Shown piece by piece: positions 24,855 to 32,707 of a stretch of 37,852 nt of DNA. Both the position numbers and the translations under genes were made by a program. Numbering within the stretch: the first letter of the stretch is position 1; every line of letters starts with the position of its first letter. A model generated the notes under the pieces. The model was given only the letters and a program-made list of their open reading frames with translations, made no database searches and had not been told where the DNA came from. This DNA is from Bacteroidota bacterium. Its GTDB lineage: Bacteria; Bacteroidota; Bacteroidia; J057. The stretch spans positions 1-37,852 of the forward strand of contig JAGQVA010000004.1 in assembly GCA_020438265.1 (NCBI GenBank). The letters are read 5' to 3'.

Positions 24855-26105
24855 ATGAAAGTTGCAACGCAAATATTATCTGCTACAGAAGCTTTTGCCA
24901 GAGATATTCTGACAAATAAGATCGACAAGGAATTTACCTATCATACACTGCCTCATACTGTGCAGGTGGTAGATGCTACGGAAGAAATCGGCAGGCATAT
25001 TGGTCTTACCAATTCAGAGATTGAAGTACTTAAGGTCGCAGCCTGGCTACATGATCTGGGATATGTCAGAAAATATATCGGACATGAAAGGGATAGCATT
25101 GCTATCGCCCGTGAATTCCTTACTGAGCAAAATGCAGATGAAGCATTAATCGTAAAAGTAGAAAATCTGATTGAGGCTACGATTCTCGAACAGAAACCCA
25201 GAAATACCCTTGAAGAAGTAATTAAAGATGCGGATTTATTTAATCTGGCCACACCTGAAGCCCTCGAAAATTCGCAGATGATTCGTTATGAGTGGAAGGT
25301 TTTTTGTAACCGGACTTTTTCGGATAAAGAATGGGATGAGTTTAATTATAATTTCTTCAGAGAACACGAATACTACACCCCTTATGGAAAAGAGTATCTC
25401 GATCCCATTAAACAGTCCAACATCAAAAAACTGAAAAAAGCACTTAAGAGAAGAAGACAAAAGGAAAACGAAACGGAAAAGGCCCTGCTGGTCATGCAAT
25501 TGGAAAAGCAGGAATCCAGGGTCGATAAGCTAAAACGAAAACTCAAAAAGGCCAAACAACAGAGGCCCGACCGGGGAATTGAGACGATGTTTCGCACCAC
25601 TTATCGTACACACATGAACCTGAGTTCTATTGCCGATAATAAAGCCAACATTTTACTTTCGATTAATGCAATTATTGTCTCCATCGTACTGACTGATTTA
25701 ATCGGAAAACTCGAAGACTATGCATTTATTTTGATCCCTGGCGCAACTTTGTTGCTGGTTTGTATGGTTACCATCGTTTTTGCCATTCTAGCGACTCGTC
25801 CCAAGGTGAGTTCAGGGATTTTTACCAGAGAAGATATTCTGGAGAAAAAAACCAATTTGTTATTCTTTGGGAACTTCTTCCGAATGGATCTTATTGATTT
25901 TCAGTGGGGAATCAAACAAATGATGAACGATGCAGAGTATCTCTATGGAAGTATGTCCAAGGATATTTACTTTCTGGGGAAAGTGCTGGCGAAGAAATTT
26001 CAATTATTGAGGATCGCCTATAATGTGTTTATGTATGGGATGATTGTCGTGATTTCCATCTTCATTATTACGTTTTCTCTTCATGAGATGGGGATTTTGA
26101 AGTGA
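24855..26105 (+). CDS. HD phosphohydrolase fused to a Pycsar-effector (PycTM, DUF5706) membrane domain
   Basis: 416 residues. Residues 1-175 are an HD domain: H34 in 'YHTLPHTVQVV', H66-D67 in 'AWLHDLGYVRK', and D127 in 'VIKDADLFNL'. Residues about 188-240 are a highly charged coiled coil. Residues about 245-410 match the PycTM/DUF5706 domain: 'RTTYRTHMNLSSIADNKANILLSINAI', membrane segments about 262-280, 289-312 and 394-409, and the conserved 'FFGNFF' with a following helical part. PycTM domains are the membrane-disrupting effectors of Pycsar defence, activated by cCMP or cUMP. Here the effector half is joined to a putative phosphohydrolase and no cyclase gene is seen in the window. A TATCTTTA word before the ATG is a weak promoter candidate. 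Domain calls are good; role is inferred. Confidence 0.9.
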   Translation: MKVATQILSATEAFARDILTNKIDKEFTYHTLPHTVQVVDATEEIGRHIGLTNSEIEVLKVAAWLHDLGYVRKYIGHERDSIAIAREFLTEQNADEALIVKVENLIEATILEQKPRNTLEEVIKDADLFNLATPEALENSQMIRYEWKVFCNRTFSDKEWDEFNYNFFREHEYYTPYGKEYLDPIKQSNIKKLKKALKRRRQKENETEKALLVMQLEKQESRVDKLKRKLKKAKQQRPDRGIETMFRTTYRTHMNLSSIADNKANILLSINAIIVSIVLTDLIGKLEDYAFILIPGATLLLVCMVTIVFAILATRPKVSSGIFTREDILEKKTNLLFFGNFFRMDLIDFQWGIKQMMNDAEYLYGSMSKDIYFLGKVLAKKFQLLRIAYNVFMYGMIVVISIFIITFSLHEMGILK

Positions 26106-26118
26106 TTATATTTGCCCC

Positions 26119-26430
26119 TTGCCTCGGGTTAAAACCGCGAGGCAATAGGGGAGGGAATGGGATGCTCTTGCATCACATATTATGCTGCTATTCTTGTAGA
26201 GCTTATATGGATGTATCCATTAATTGATTGCCTGGCCCGGGTTGAAACCGCGGGCCAATAGGACCGAATTATTAGATGCTCTTACATCACATGTCATACT
26301 GCAAGTTTTGCAGATCAGATTACCATGGATTTATCCATACATTGTTTGCTCATTATTGGCCCGCGGTTTTAACCCGGGCCCACAAAATCAGATGCTCATG
26401 CATCCCAAAATACCTAATCAATAAATGTAT
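26119..26430. repeat. REP/BIME-like array of three GC-rich hairpins within a roughly 115-bp repeat
   Basis: This fills the 339-nt gap between two genes. Hairpin A (26119-26145) is TTGCCTCG + GGTT/AACC + CGAGGCAA. Hairpin B (26228-26258) is its relative with GGCCCG and CGGGCC arms. Hairpin C (26356-26381) is the same element reversed, as CCGCGGTTTTAACCCGGG. After each comes a related block that starts GATGCTC (26161, 26275, 26391) and ends near '(G/T)ATCCAT' about 50 nt later, so period is 114-116 bp. No gene is seen in it. Confidence 0.85.
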
Positions 26431-26444
26431 CCATTCATTTTTGT

Positions 26445-27218
26445 CTATTCCTCCTCCGATTCAATATCCACCTCAATTGGTAGGTCTCCTTCTTTTTCCT
26501 GATTGATAGAAATTTTCCCCACGATTTCCCAATCGCCCCCTTTTTCAGAAGTCCAGCGTTTTTTCAGGGAAATTTCACCTCCGGCTTCAGCGATTTCTGC
26601 CTGATTATAATCCCAAACCTGGTACCCCACCAATTCATCCTGGTCAATAAAAGCCCATAAATTCTGAAAAATATTCTGCGATTTAACAATGGCATCTTTC
26701 ACAGCATCTTCCACGCCTTCTACCAGGACTTCTGTTTTTCGGGCAAAATATTCCTTAATTGAAGGTTGAATATTTTCAACATCTATTTCCTTCACATCAA
26801 ATTCACCAATAGCCTGATTAACAGCCTTTTGAACAAAATCATTTAAAGCCTTGTGCCCAGCTTCCGCACCTGCTTCTGTCACATTTCTTTCCATCATTAA
26901 CACCACAACAACTCCTATCATACCGGGAATAGAATAATTGAAAAAAGGCACTTTAATAGGGTGAGGGGCAGCCTGCCAATGGCCAATATCGCCCGGGATA
27001 GCAACGGCTTCTCCACTTTTCACCGTTTCCTTATCAAGGTTGCCATGACTCCCTTCGGAGAATTTAAAAAATGCCTCTCCTGCAAGGCGAAAGTTTTCTG
27101 TTAATTGAATGGTAGAACTATCAATAGAAAAAAACAAGGTCCAAAGATAAGGTTTACCTTTGCTCCAGCCTTTGGCGGGCTGATGACAGTACAATGTTTT
27201 TAAATCAACCGAAATCAT
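26445..27218 (-). CDS. Hypothetical protein, conserved-looking, family not recognised
   Basis: 257 residues from the ATG at 27218. A longer start at 27293 would add a hydrophobic segment but overlap the divergent lipoprotein gene start at 27250, so the shorter form is preferred. The N-terminus ('VDLKTLYCHQPAKGWSKGKPYLWTLFF') and a central 'GVVVVLMMERNVTEAGAEAGHKAL' look like a beta domain followed by a helical one. Then come 'FQNLWAFIDQDELVGYQVWDYNQ' and 'KKRWTSEKGGDWEIVGKIS', and an acidic tail 'VDIESEEE'. No signal peptide in the short form, and no catalytic motif I can name. A glutamate-rich end and the divergent partner give no functional clue. Confidence 0.65.
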   Translation of the reverse strand: MISVDLKTLYCHQPAKGWSKGKPYLWTLFFSIDSSTIQLTENFRLAGEAFFKFSEGSHGNLDKETVKSGEAVAIPGDIGHWQAAPHPIKVPFFNYSIPGMIGVVVVLMMERNVTEAGAEAGHKALNDFVQKAVNQAIGEFDVKEIDVENIQPSIKEYFARKTEVLVEGVEDAVKDAIVKSQNIFQNLWAFIDQDELVGYQVWDYNQAEIAEAGGEISLKKRWTSEKGGDWEIVGKISINQEKEGDLPIEVDIESEEE

Positions 27219-27249
27219 ATTGCTAATATAAAAGATAGTAAGTAAACCT

Positions 27250-28077
27250 ATGAAAAGAGAAGTATTAATTCTTTGCGCAATTGCGTTAATCACCTTATTC
27301 TCAAGCTGTAAAAAAGAGCCACTTGAACCTCCGGTAGAAATTTCTCCTCAAAATCCTCTGGTTATGGATCTTAACACGTCTCAGGATTTTTCTGCCAATC
27401 TTCCGGTTTTCTGGACATTCTCTCATCCCAACGCTGGCGAAATTGAAACAAATGGGACTTTTACATCTATGGACAGTATTGGCCATTATTACCTCATTGC
27501 TACGAGTCAGACTGATGAAACAAATCGGGATACCGTCTCTGTCAGAGTAAGCAATCGAGCGGATATACTCAATGAAATCATATCGGGCGGATATGTCATT
27601 TATTTGCGGCACGCTATTGCTACCGTTGGTGCAGACTCGCTAAATTTTCCACTTGGATGGCAACGTAGCTGTAATTCCGATACAGCACGACAACTTTCTC
27701 CGGAAGGAATCACTCAGGCAAAGGATCTTGGCGCTGCCTTTAGAGGGCTTAAGATTCCTTTAGCTGAGAAAATTTTCACCAGTGAATTTTGCCGTTGTCT
27801 TCAAACGCCCGAGCTCATGGATCTGGGCAAACAAACTTATACAGAAAAAGACCTTACTTTTCATGTGTATGGAGAAGATGAGCGGCATCAAAAAACCCTA
27901 AACTTTATTGACAGCTTAAATCCAGTGAATGAGAATTATTTAGTGGTTTCCCATTCCTTTGGGCCAGGTTCTACGTTGCCTCAGATTGAGCAAGGATATG
28001 CAGCGATTTTTAAGCCTCAGTCGGGACCGACGTTTGTGGCGATTGTGAGGGATGATGAGTTGATTATTTTGAAGTAG
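27250..28077 (+). CDS. Lipoprotein with Ig-like domain and histidine phosphatase domain
   Basis: 275 residues. Lipoprotein leader ends 'TLFSSC' (C20). Residues about 30-102 look like an Ig-like (Big-type) beta domain: 'ISPQNPLVMDLNTSQDFSAN', 'NAGEIETNGTFTSM', 'GHYYLIATSQTDETNRDTVSVRV'. Residues about 108-275 are a histidine phosphatase domain: R120-H121 in 'YLRHAIA', R182 in 'SEFCRCLQT', and H235 in 'VVSHSFGPG'. The usual RHG is RHA here, as in many secreted members. The phosphohistidine enzyme would act outside the inner membrane on an unknown phosphoester. A second, cytoplasmic-type histidine phosphatase lies 540 nt downstream. Confidence 0.85.
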   Translation: MKREVLILCAIALITLFSSCKKEPLEPPVEISPQNPLVMDLNTSQDFSANLPVFWTFSHPNAGEIETNGTFTSMDSIGHYYLIATSQTDETNRDTVSVRVSNRADILNEIISGGYVIYLRHAIATVGADSLNFPLGWQRSCNSDTARQLSPEGITQAKDLGAAFRGLKIPLAEKIFTSEFCRCLQTPELMDLGKQTYTEKDLTFHVYGEDERHQKTLNFIDSLNPVNENYLVVSHSFGPGSTLPQIEQGYAAIFKPQSGPTFVAIVRDDELIILK

Positions 28078-28206
28078 TCAGAACCCCCTCGCACCTTGCA
28101 CCGCCCCCTCGAAGAGGTTGGCTCGCGCAGGCCAAGGCATTCGCCTTATAATTTAGCTATCTCTGATAGCACTTTGATATTTAAAGACACAAAACCCCAT
28201 ACATTA
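28078..28206. other. Intergenic stretch with GC-rich small palindromes
   Basis: After the lipoprotein gene, CCTC-GAA-GAGG (28109-28119) and TTGGC...GCCAA (28120-28137) can form two small hairpins in a locally GC-rich patch, followed by an AT-rich stretch before the next ATG. This may be a transcription end or a degraded repeat. No convincing protein is seen here; an in-frame ATG at 28096 before the next gene would give a non-hydrophobic extension. Confidence 0.4.
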
Positions 28207-28617
28207 ATGAAAAACAACCTACAATCGAGATTACTACTTATCACGACTCTGATCAATATGATTTGTATTGGAGGATTTTTAGTCAAATTTTCAGAGCCAA
28301 ACGAAAATGCCCAGGAAATTGAATCCTATCAGGAAAGAATTGTAAATATTGAGTCGGAGAATGAAGAATTGAGACAAAAGTGTATTACTCTTAGAAAAAT
28401 GTTAAGCGAACACTCTCATAGGGAACCAAGCACATACCAAATTAAAGAATACAAAAAAGAAATCGACATGCTCGTCAAAGATAATGTCATAATCACCGCT
28501 AGTTATGATCAACTTATACTCTGTCTCAAGGAGAAACTGGCTTCCAGTTCTGATAACCATTTATCCGAATCAGAAATAGAATTTTGTATTAAATCTTCCC
28601 AAGAGGAATCATTATAA
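28207..28617 (+). CDS. Small membrane-anchored coiled-coil protein
   Basis: 136 residues from the ATG at 28207, chosen because an earlier in-frame ATG (28096) lies in the GC-rich palindromic patch and would precede a natural N-terminal membrane anchor. Residues about 8-27 form that anchor ('RLLLITTLINMICIGGFL'). A coiled coil follows (about 35-65, 'IESENEELRQK...'), then a charged helical tail with 'YKKEIDMLVKDNVI'. No known family. Only 1 nt separates its stop from the next gene start (histidine phosphatase), so the two are most likely co-translated and may work together. Confidence 0.65.
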   Translation: MKNNLQSRLLLITTLINMICIGGFLVKFSEPNENAQEIESYQERIVNIESENEELRQKCITLRKMLSEHSHREPSTYQIKEYKKEIDMLVKDNVIITASYDQLILCLKEKLASSSDNHLSESEIEFCIKSSQEESL

Positions 28618-28618
28618 C

Positions 28619-29179
28619 ATGAAGTTACTCCTAATCCGACACGGCCAACCAGACTATTCTCTAATCAAAGACAAAAAATTCCAGGGGCATGGCCTCGATC
28701 TCGCGCCTTTATCTGAAGAAGGAAAAAACCAAATCAAACAGGCTGCTAAAAATCCCTTACTCAAACAAGCAGAAATCATTCTATCCTCCCCCTACACCCG
28801 CGCCTTACAAACCGCAGCCATTATTTCTTCAAACTTACAATTACCCATCAAAGTAGAAATAGATCTCCACGAATGGATACCCGACAAGACTTTCACCTAC
28901 CAGACAAAATCGGAAATGAATTCATTACACCGGGATTTCTACCGCAATCAAGGCGTATATCCTCCCGGAAATACGAAAAAATGGGAAAGCCTGAATGCCC
29001 TGCAAACCCGCGTAGCCAAAGTTTTTGGCAAATACGCTGGAAAATATAAAACCATCATCGTTACTTGCCACTCTATGGTTATTAAGTCAATCGCCTATCA
29101 GCGAAACATTGACTACGGAGAATTAGTTGTTGCGGATTATGATCCCCAAAAACCATTAACTGAATGGGTATTTGAATAA
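28619..29179 (+). CDS. Histidine phosphatase family protein (phosphoglycerate-mutase-like)
   Basis: 186 residues, cytoplasmic. The catalytic RHG motif lies at residues 7-9 ('LLIRHGQPDYS'), the second arginine in 'LSSPYTRALQTA', the acid E in 'LHEWIPDK', and the second histidine in 'IIVTCHSMVI'. The family contains mutases, phosphatases and SixA-like phosphohistidine phosphatases. The short 'YDPQKPLTEWVFE' tail and the loop with 'FQGHGLDLAPLSEEG' are like uncharacterised Bacteroidota/cyanobacterial members. It starts 1 nt after a coiled-coil membrane protein, which may tether it to the membrane (inference). Confidence 0.88.
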   Translation: MKLLLIRHGQPDYSLIKDKKFQGHGLDLAPLSEEGKNQIKQAAKNPLLKQAEIILSSPYTRALQTAAIISSNLQLPIKVEIDLHEWIPDKTFTYQTKSEMNSLHRDFYRNQGVYPPGNTKKWESLNALQTRVAKVFGKYAGKYKTIIVTCHSMVIKSIAYQRNIDYGELVVADYDPQKPLTEWVFE

Positions 29180-29458
29180 TCTAAAAATATATACCGAAGG
29201 TATCCTTGACTCCATGTGCGATCGGCGCGCTGGCCTGGAACCTCGAAGAGCTCATAAACACCCGGAATAGTAGAGACGTGAATAAAATTTGGTGAACTGG
29301 GGCGGATATGAGGCGTTGGGCTTAAAACGGCGAAGCCCTCATGAACACCTTAAATAAATAGCAGATTCGTGAGTAATTTTCCGATTTTACCTTAAAGGCA
29401 TCTACGATTTGCGCCACTTTTTTCTAAAAAAAGTAGCAAACAAACAAAAAGACAATAC
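29180..29458. other. Non-coding gap with several small hairpins
   Basis: No open frame of note. It holds ATACC-GAA-GGTAT (29191-29203), GGGCTT...AAGCCC (29318-29323 with 29333-29338), and an AT-rich palindrome GCCACTTTTTT/AAAAAAAGTAGC (29413-29437) just ahead of the Nudix gene. The last could form a terminator-like or regulatory hairpin in the Nudix leader. The GC-rich patch near 29222-29260 differs from the flanks and may be the remains of a repeat. Confidence 0.45.
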
Positions 29459-29959
29459 ATGTACAAAAAACCAAACGCTTACTGTTCCTACTGTGGAACC
29501 CAATTTTCAGAAACAGAAGATTTCCCAAAAACCTGCACACACTGTGAAAACACAACTTACCTCAACCCCACGGTAGTTGCAGTGGTCGCTTTGCCCGTTG
29601 ATGACGGAATCCTCGTCATACGCCGTGGTGAACCAGCCGGTGAAGGCGAGCTTGCCTTTCCAGGCGGATTCATCGAATCCGGAGAATCATGGGAAGCAGG
29701 TGCCGCCCGCGAATTATGGGAAGAAACTCATGTCAAAATCTCTCCGGATGATATTACCCATTTTGCGACCAGAAGCATTCCCAATGGAAAAATTATTCTG
29801 ATTTTTGGCCTGGCCAAACCCATGCGAGAGAAAGATTTACCTCCGTTTACCCCAACTAATGAAACGACGGAGAGACTGGTTTTGAGAGAATATGAAGATT
29901 TGGCTTTTCCCATTCATTCGCAGGTATTACGGCAGTTTTTTGAGTTACGGAAAACTTAG
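29459..29959 (+). CDS. Nudix hydrolase with N-terminal zinc ribbon
   Basis: 166 residues. A zinc ribbon with C9-C12 and C26-C29 precedes a Nudix domain whose box runs from G70 to V92: G-x5-E76-x7-R84-E85-L-W-E88-E89-T. The zinc ribbon plus Nudix layout resembles NADH pyrophosphatase (NudC), but the SQPWPFPxS motif of NudC is absent. The substrate, a nucleotide diphosphate derivative, is therefore open. The start at 29459 gives the complete ribbon. No signal peptide. Confidence 0.9.
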   Translation: MYKKPNAYCSYCGTQFSETEDFPKTCTHCENTTYLNPTVVAVVALPVDDGILVIRRGEPAGEGELAFPGGFIESGESWEAGAARELWEETHVKISPDDITHFATRSIPNGKIILIFGLAKPMREKDLPPFTPTNETTERLVLREYEDLAFPIHSQVLRQFFELRKT

Positions 29960-30024
29960 AACTTGGTCATTGGAGGAATTTTTCAGATATTTAGTCGCCG
30001 TCATTTTCATAATTACTGTTAACC

Positions 30025-31002
30025 ATGAAACAATTATTGCTATCCATTTTTAGTCTCCTTTTCATCCAGTTTTCATTCGCACAAAACAATGAAAAATACG
30101 CTGAGCTAGTCAAAGAAGCCTGGAGTCTGTATCAAACAAAAGAATTCCAGCAATCAGCCGAAAAATACAAAGAGGCATTTGACCAACTCGAAGGAAAAGC
30201 CTATCCCAATGACCGGTATAATGCGGCCTGTTCTTATGCTCTGGCCACAGATGTTGAAAATGCTTTTTTTCATTTATTCAGGCTGGCTGAAAGCAGAGTA
30301 AAGTACAAAAATTATGCACATATTTCCATAGATCCCGATTTGGAAATTCTTCATAAGGACGAACGATGGGAGAAATTATTGACCATCGTAAAAGCGAATA
30401 AAGAAGAATATGAGAAGGATTTCGATAAACCACTGGTAGCCATGCTTGATACGATCTATCAGTTGGATCAAAGCTACCGAATGCAAATTGGGGACATTGA
30501 AGCCAAATACGGTCGGGATTCTGAAGAAATGAAAAAACACTGGGCCTTGATCAATCAGACAGATTCGGCAAATCTGATCAAGATTAAGGAAATTCTCGAC
30601 ACACGGGGTTGGTTGGGTGCAAACATTATTGGCGGACAGGGAAATAGTACCTTGTTTCTTGTCATTCAGCATGCTGATCTGGAAACCCAGGAAAAGTATT
30701 TGCCCATGATGCGGGAAGCAGTAAAACAAGGGAACGCCAGTCCGGGGAGTCTGGCTTTGCTGGAAGACAGGGTAGCACTTAGGCAAGGAAAACGCCAGAT
30801 TTATGGTAGCCAGATTGGCAGAGATCCAGAAACGGGCGAGCATTATGTTTTGCCTTTGACAGATCCTGAAAATGTGAATGAGCGAAGAAAGGAGGTCGGG
30901 TTGGGGCCAATTGAAGATTATATCAGCAACTGGAATATGACCTGGAATGTTGAAAAGCATAAGAAACGGACAGAGCAGATAGAATCAGAGAAAAAAGAAT
31001 GA
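30025..31002 (+). CDS. Exported TPR-like protein with DUF6624 domain
   Basis: 325 residues. Signal peptide about 1-20 ('LLLSIFSLLFIQFSFAQ'). Residues about 25-125 form TPR-like helices ('AWSLYQTKEFQQSAEKYKEAF', 'YNAACSYALATDVENAFFHLFRLAE'). The C-terminal half is DUF6624: 'LDTRGWLGANIIGGQGNSTLF', 'ALLEDRVALRQGKRQIYGSQI', 'VLPLTDPENVNERRKEVGLGP'. Exported, periplasmic. DUF6624 is frequent in Bacteroidota with no known reaction. Its stop overlaps the next start by 4 nt (ATGA at 30999-31002), making it the first gene of a likely five-gene operon to 33295. Confidence 0.88.
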   Translation: MKQLLLSIFSLLFIQFSFAQNNEKYAELVKEAWSLYQTKEFQQSAEKYKEAFDQLEGKAYPNDRYNAACSYALATDVENAFFHLFRLAESRVKYKNYAHISIDPDLEILHKDERWEKLLTIVKANKEEYEKDFDKPLVAMLDTIYQLDQSYRMQIGDIEAKYGRDSEEMKKHWALINQTDSANLIKIKEILDTRGWLGANIIGGQGNSTLFLVIQHADLETQEKYLPMMREAVKQGNASPGSLALLEDRVALRQGKRQIYGSQIGRDPETGEHYVLPLTDPENVNERRKEVGLGPIEDYISNWNMTWNVEKHKKRTEQIESEKKE

Positions 31003-31313
31003 AAAACCAACCTGTCGGCTTATTCACCTCAATCGAAGAAATCCGAGTCTTGCTACCAAACCCAAGCCGAAAAGAATGGCTAACGGAAGTCATCTGCACA
31101 AATAGTGCTGGATTACGAGGAAAATTATTGCTTTCATCTGTAGATAGATATGCAAATATTTGGGCTCTTACTCATGATTTTGAAAAAATGGAGTTGACGG
31201 ATCTCTTTGATGGAATTACAAAATATGAATTTGGCAGATTTCATCTAAGTATAAAAAGTGGAGAGTATACTGATGAACAGTGGTTTTTGGATGCTAAATT
31301 TATTGAAATATAG
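30999..31313 (+). CDS. Hypothetical protein in the DUF6624 operon
   Basis: 104 residues, no signal peptide and no membrane segment. Beta-rich with 'WLTEVICTNSAGLRGKLLLSSVDRYANIWALTHDFEKMELTDLFDGI' in pieces and a C-terminal 'QWFLDAKFIEI'. I do not recognise the family. The 4-nt overlap with the DUF6624 gene and the 53-nt gap to the next gene support translation from one transcript. Small size and setting recall immunity or helper proteins, but that is guesswork. Confidence 0.65.
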   Translation: MKNQPVGLFTSIEEIRVLLPNPSRKEWLTEVICTNSAGLRGKLLLSSVDRYANIWALTHDFEKMELTDLFDGITKYEFGRFHLSIKSGEYTDEQWFLDAKFIEI

Positions 31314-31366
31314 ACCTCATCATTTACAACCTCTCAATCAGACTCTAACAAATAAATGCGCAAAAT

Positions 31367-32053
31367 ATGAATCCAGATTTTGAAGAATTTAAGCGCGACG
31401 TTTCCTGGTTTATAGACCGTAAAAAGCAGGTAGAAATAATCACGGAAAATTCTCCTTTTCAATTAAGCCTCGAATTCGCAAATACGTTTCCCAAACTTAC
31501 CCGATTATTGAAGATTGCGAGAGTTGTGGAAATAAATATGAATAATGACAGCTTCAAACTGGCTTCATGGACCAATAAAAACCAACAGCCTTTTGGATGG
31601 TTAATCAAAAAGGAGCAGCAAGGTGAGCTACCTCTTATTCCCAACCATCGACTGCTACTAGAAGAAATGGGTGGGATTATAGAAAGATATAATGAGCCAG
31701 AGAATTCATGGAGTAATAATCATGAATTTATGTTTCTGGAATCGGGGTGTGCATTAGGTATTAATGATTGGGACGAATACTATGAAGGTTGCTGTAAGTT
31801 CGAAGACCTTGAGCCAATAGATTATAAAGGGTTTATTTCTTTCGCCCAGGAAGCCAATGGAAATATCACATTGTATAACCCTATAAATAAAGCTGTGATG
31901 CTATTTGCTACTGACCATTCCTTTGACAATGTTGAGTTTGTAAAAGACCAGCCTGAATATACATTTCATACAATTAATGAAGTGGCTGAATTTAAAGACT
32001 ATGTTGAATTATTAGCTCATGAATGGTTGGAGAATATTATTTACACACAATGA
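31367..32053 (+). CDS. Hypothetical protein, possibly SUKH/SMI1-like
   Basis: 228 residues, cytoplasmic. The pattern 'HRLLLEEMGGIIERYNEP', then a tryptophan/aspartate-rich middle ('GINDWDEYY'), then 'GNITLYNPINKAVMLFATDHSFDNVEF' and a closing 'FKDYVELLAHEWLENI', resembles the SMI1/KNR4 (SUKH) fold used by many polymorphic-toxin immunity proteins. I cannot confirm this by alignment. It overlaps the next gene by 4 nt (ATGA at 32050-32053). No toxin gene is adjacent. Confidence 0.7.
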   Translation: MNPDFEEFKRDVSWFIDRKKQVEIITENSPFQLSLEFANTFPKLTRLLKIARVVEINMNNDSFKLASWTNKNQQPFGWLIKKEQQGELPLIPNHRLLLEEMGGIIERYNEPENSWSNNHEFMFLESGCALGINDWDEYYEGCCKFEDLEPIDYKGFISFAQEANGNITLYNPINKAVMLFATDHSFDNVEFVKDQPEYTFHTINEVAEFKDYVELLAHEWLENIIYTQ

Positions 32054-32700
32054 AAACAGAAATTACAGAAGGAATAAAAAATCATAAAGAATTCGGTGAA
32101 TTGAGAGAGTTGATTGTCAGATTCAAAGACCAGGGAGGGAAACAAAGAGAAGCGTTACAGATTTTAGAGGAAATTCGCCAGGAATTTAAAGATGACGAAG
32201 AAAAAGAAGATCTGGTTTTGGAGTTATTGGACTATGTAGCTGGATGGTGCCAACCCCAATATCGGATCTGGGAAGACCAACTGATTTTCATAAAAAGCGA
32301 TCATGATATTACCGGAAGAAGTTTGATTATCGAAGAAGATGAAAATTCGATTTGGGCTTATTTGACCTTACCCAATGAAATGGACATTGACAAAGATTGC
32401 TTTTTGGCAAGCAGGCATAAAATCACTGAGAAGATAGACAACATGGATTATTGGAGAAGTCGGCAAATGCCTCCCCCCATGACTCAGGAATACTCAACCA
32501 ATCATGGCTCTTTTCAACAAATTGAAGAAAAAGACATTAACATCAGATGGATTGATCAGGGAAATGTCATCATTGAGCTAAAAGGAACTCCTTTTCTTTT
32601 TTTTCATCATGATTTTAGAAAAGGGTTTTGTAAATCGATCAAAAAAGATGGGGGCTATGGCAAGGAATGGGATGAAGAGATTTATCGAAAAATGCTATAA
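32050..32700 (+). CDS. Hypothetical immunity-like protein
   Basis: 216 residues from the ATG at 32050, which gives the usual 4-nt overlap with the gene before; a start at 32023 would add only 9 residues. The N-terminal part ('KDQGGKQREALQILEEIRQEF' in pieces, then 'EDLVLELLDYVAGWC') has the acidic helical look of small immunity proteins. The rest is beta-rich with 'WAYLTLPNE' and 'IIELKGTPFLFFHHDF'. Family not named with confidence. Spacing of 7 nt to the next gene keeps it in the same operon. Confidence 0.7.
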   Translation: MKTEITEGIKNHKEFGELRELIVRFKDQGGKQREALQILEEIRQEFKDDEEKEDLVLELLDYVAGWCQPQYRIWEDQLIFIKSDHDITGRSLIIEEDENSIWAYLTLPNEMDIDKDCFLASRHKITEKIDNMDYWRSRQMPPPMTQEYSTNHGSFQQIEEKDINIRWIDQGNVIIELKGTPFLFFHHDFRKGFCKSIKKDGGYGKEWDEEIYRKML

Positions 32701-32707
32701 CTAATAG

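Noticed and set aside
24724-24867. Longer N-terminus for the FKBP gene
   Set aside because: It would place a lipoprotein signal in the middle of the protein and overlap the divergent HD-PycTM gene.
24001-26105. A complete Pycsar defence system
   Set aside because: Only the effector-like domain is present, fused to an HD domain. The neighbours (FKBP isomerase, repeat array) are not cyclases, and no nucleotide cyclase motif was found in the window.
26119-26430. CRISPR array
   Set aside because: The unit period is about 115 bp, the blocks between hairpins are related to one another, one hairpin is inverted and there are no cas genes.
28109-29262. Repeat copies flanking the coiled-coil/phosphatase pair
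   Set aside because: Both sides share only a 10-bp CCTCGAAGAG word; the surrounding bases do not align well enough to call flanking repeats.
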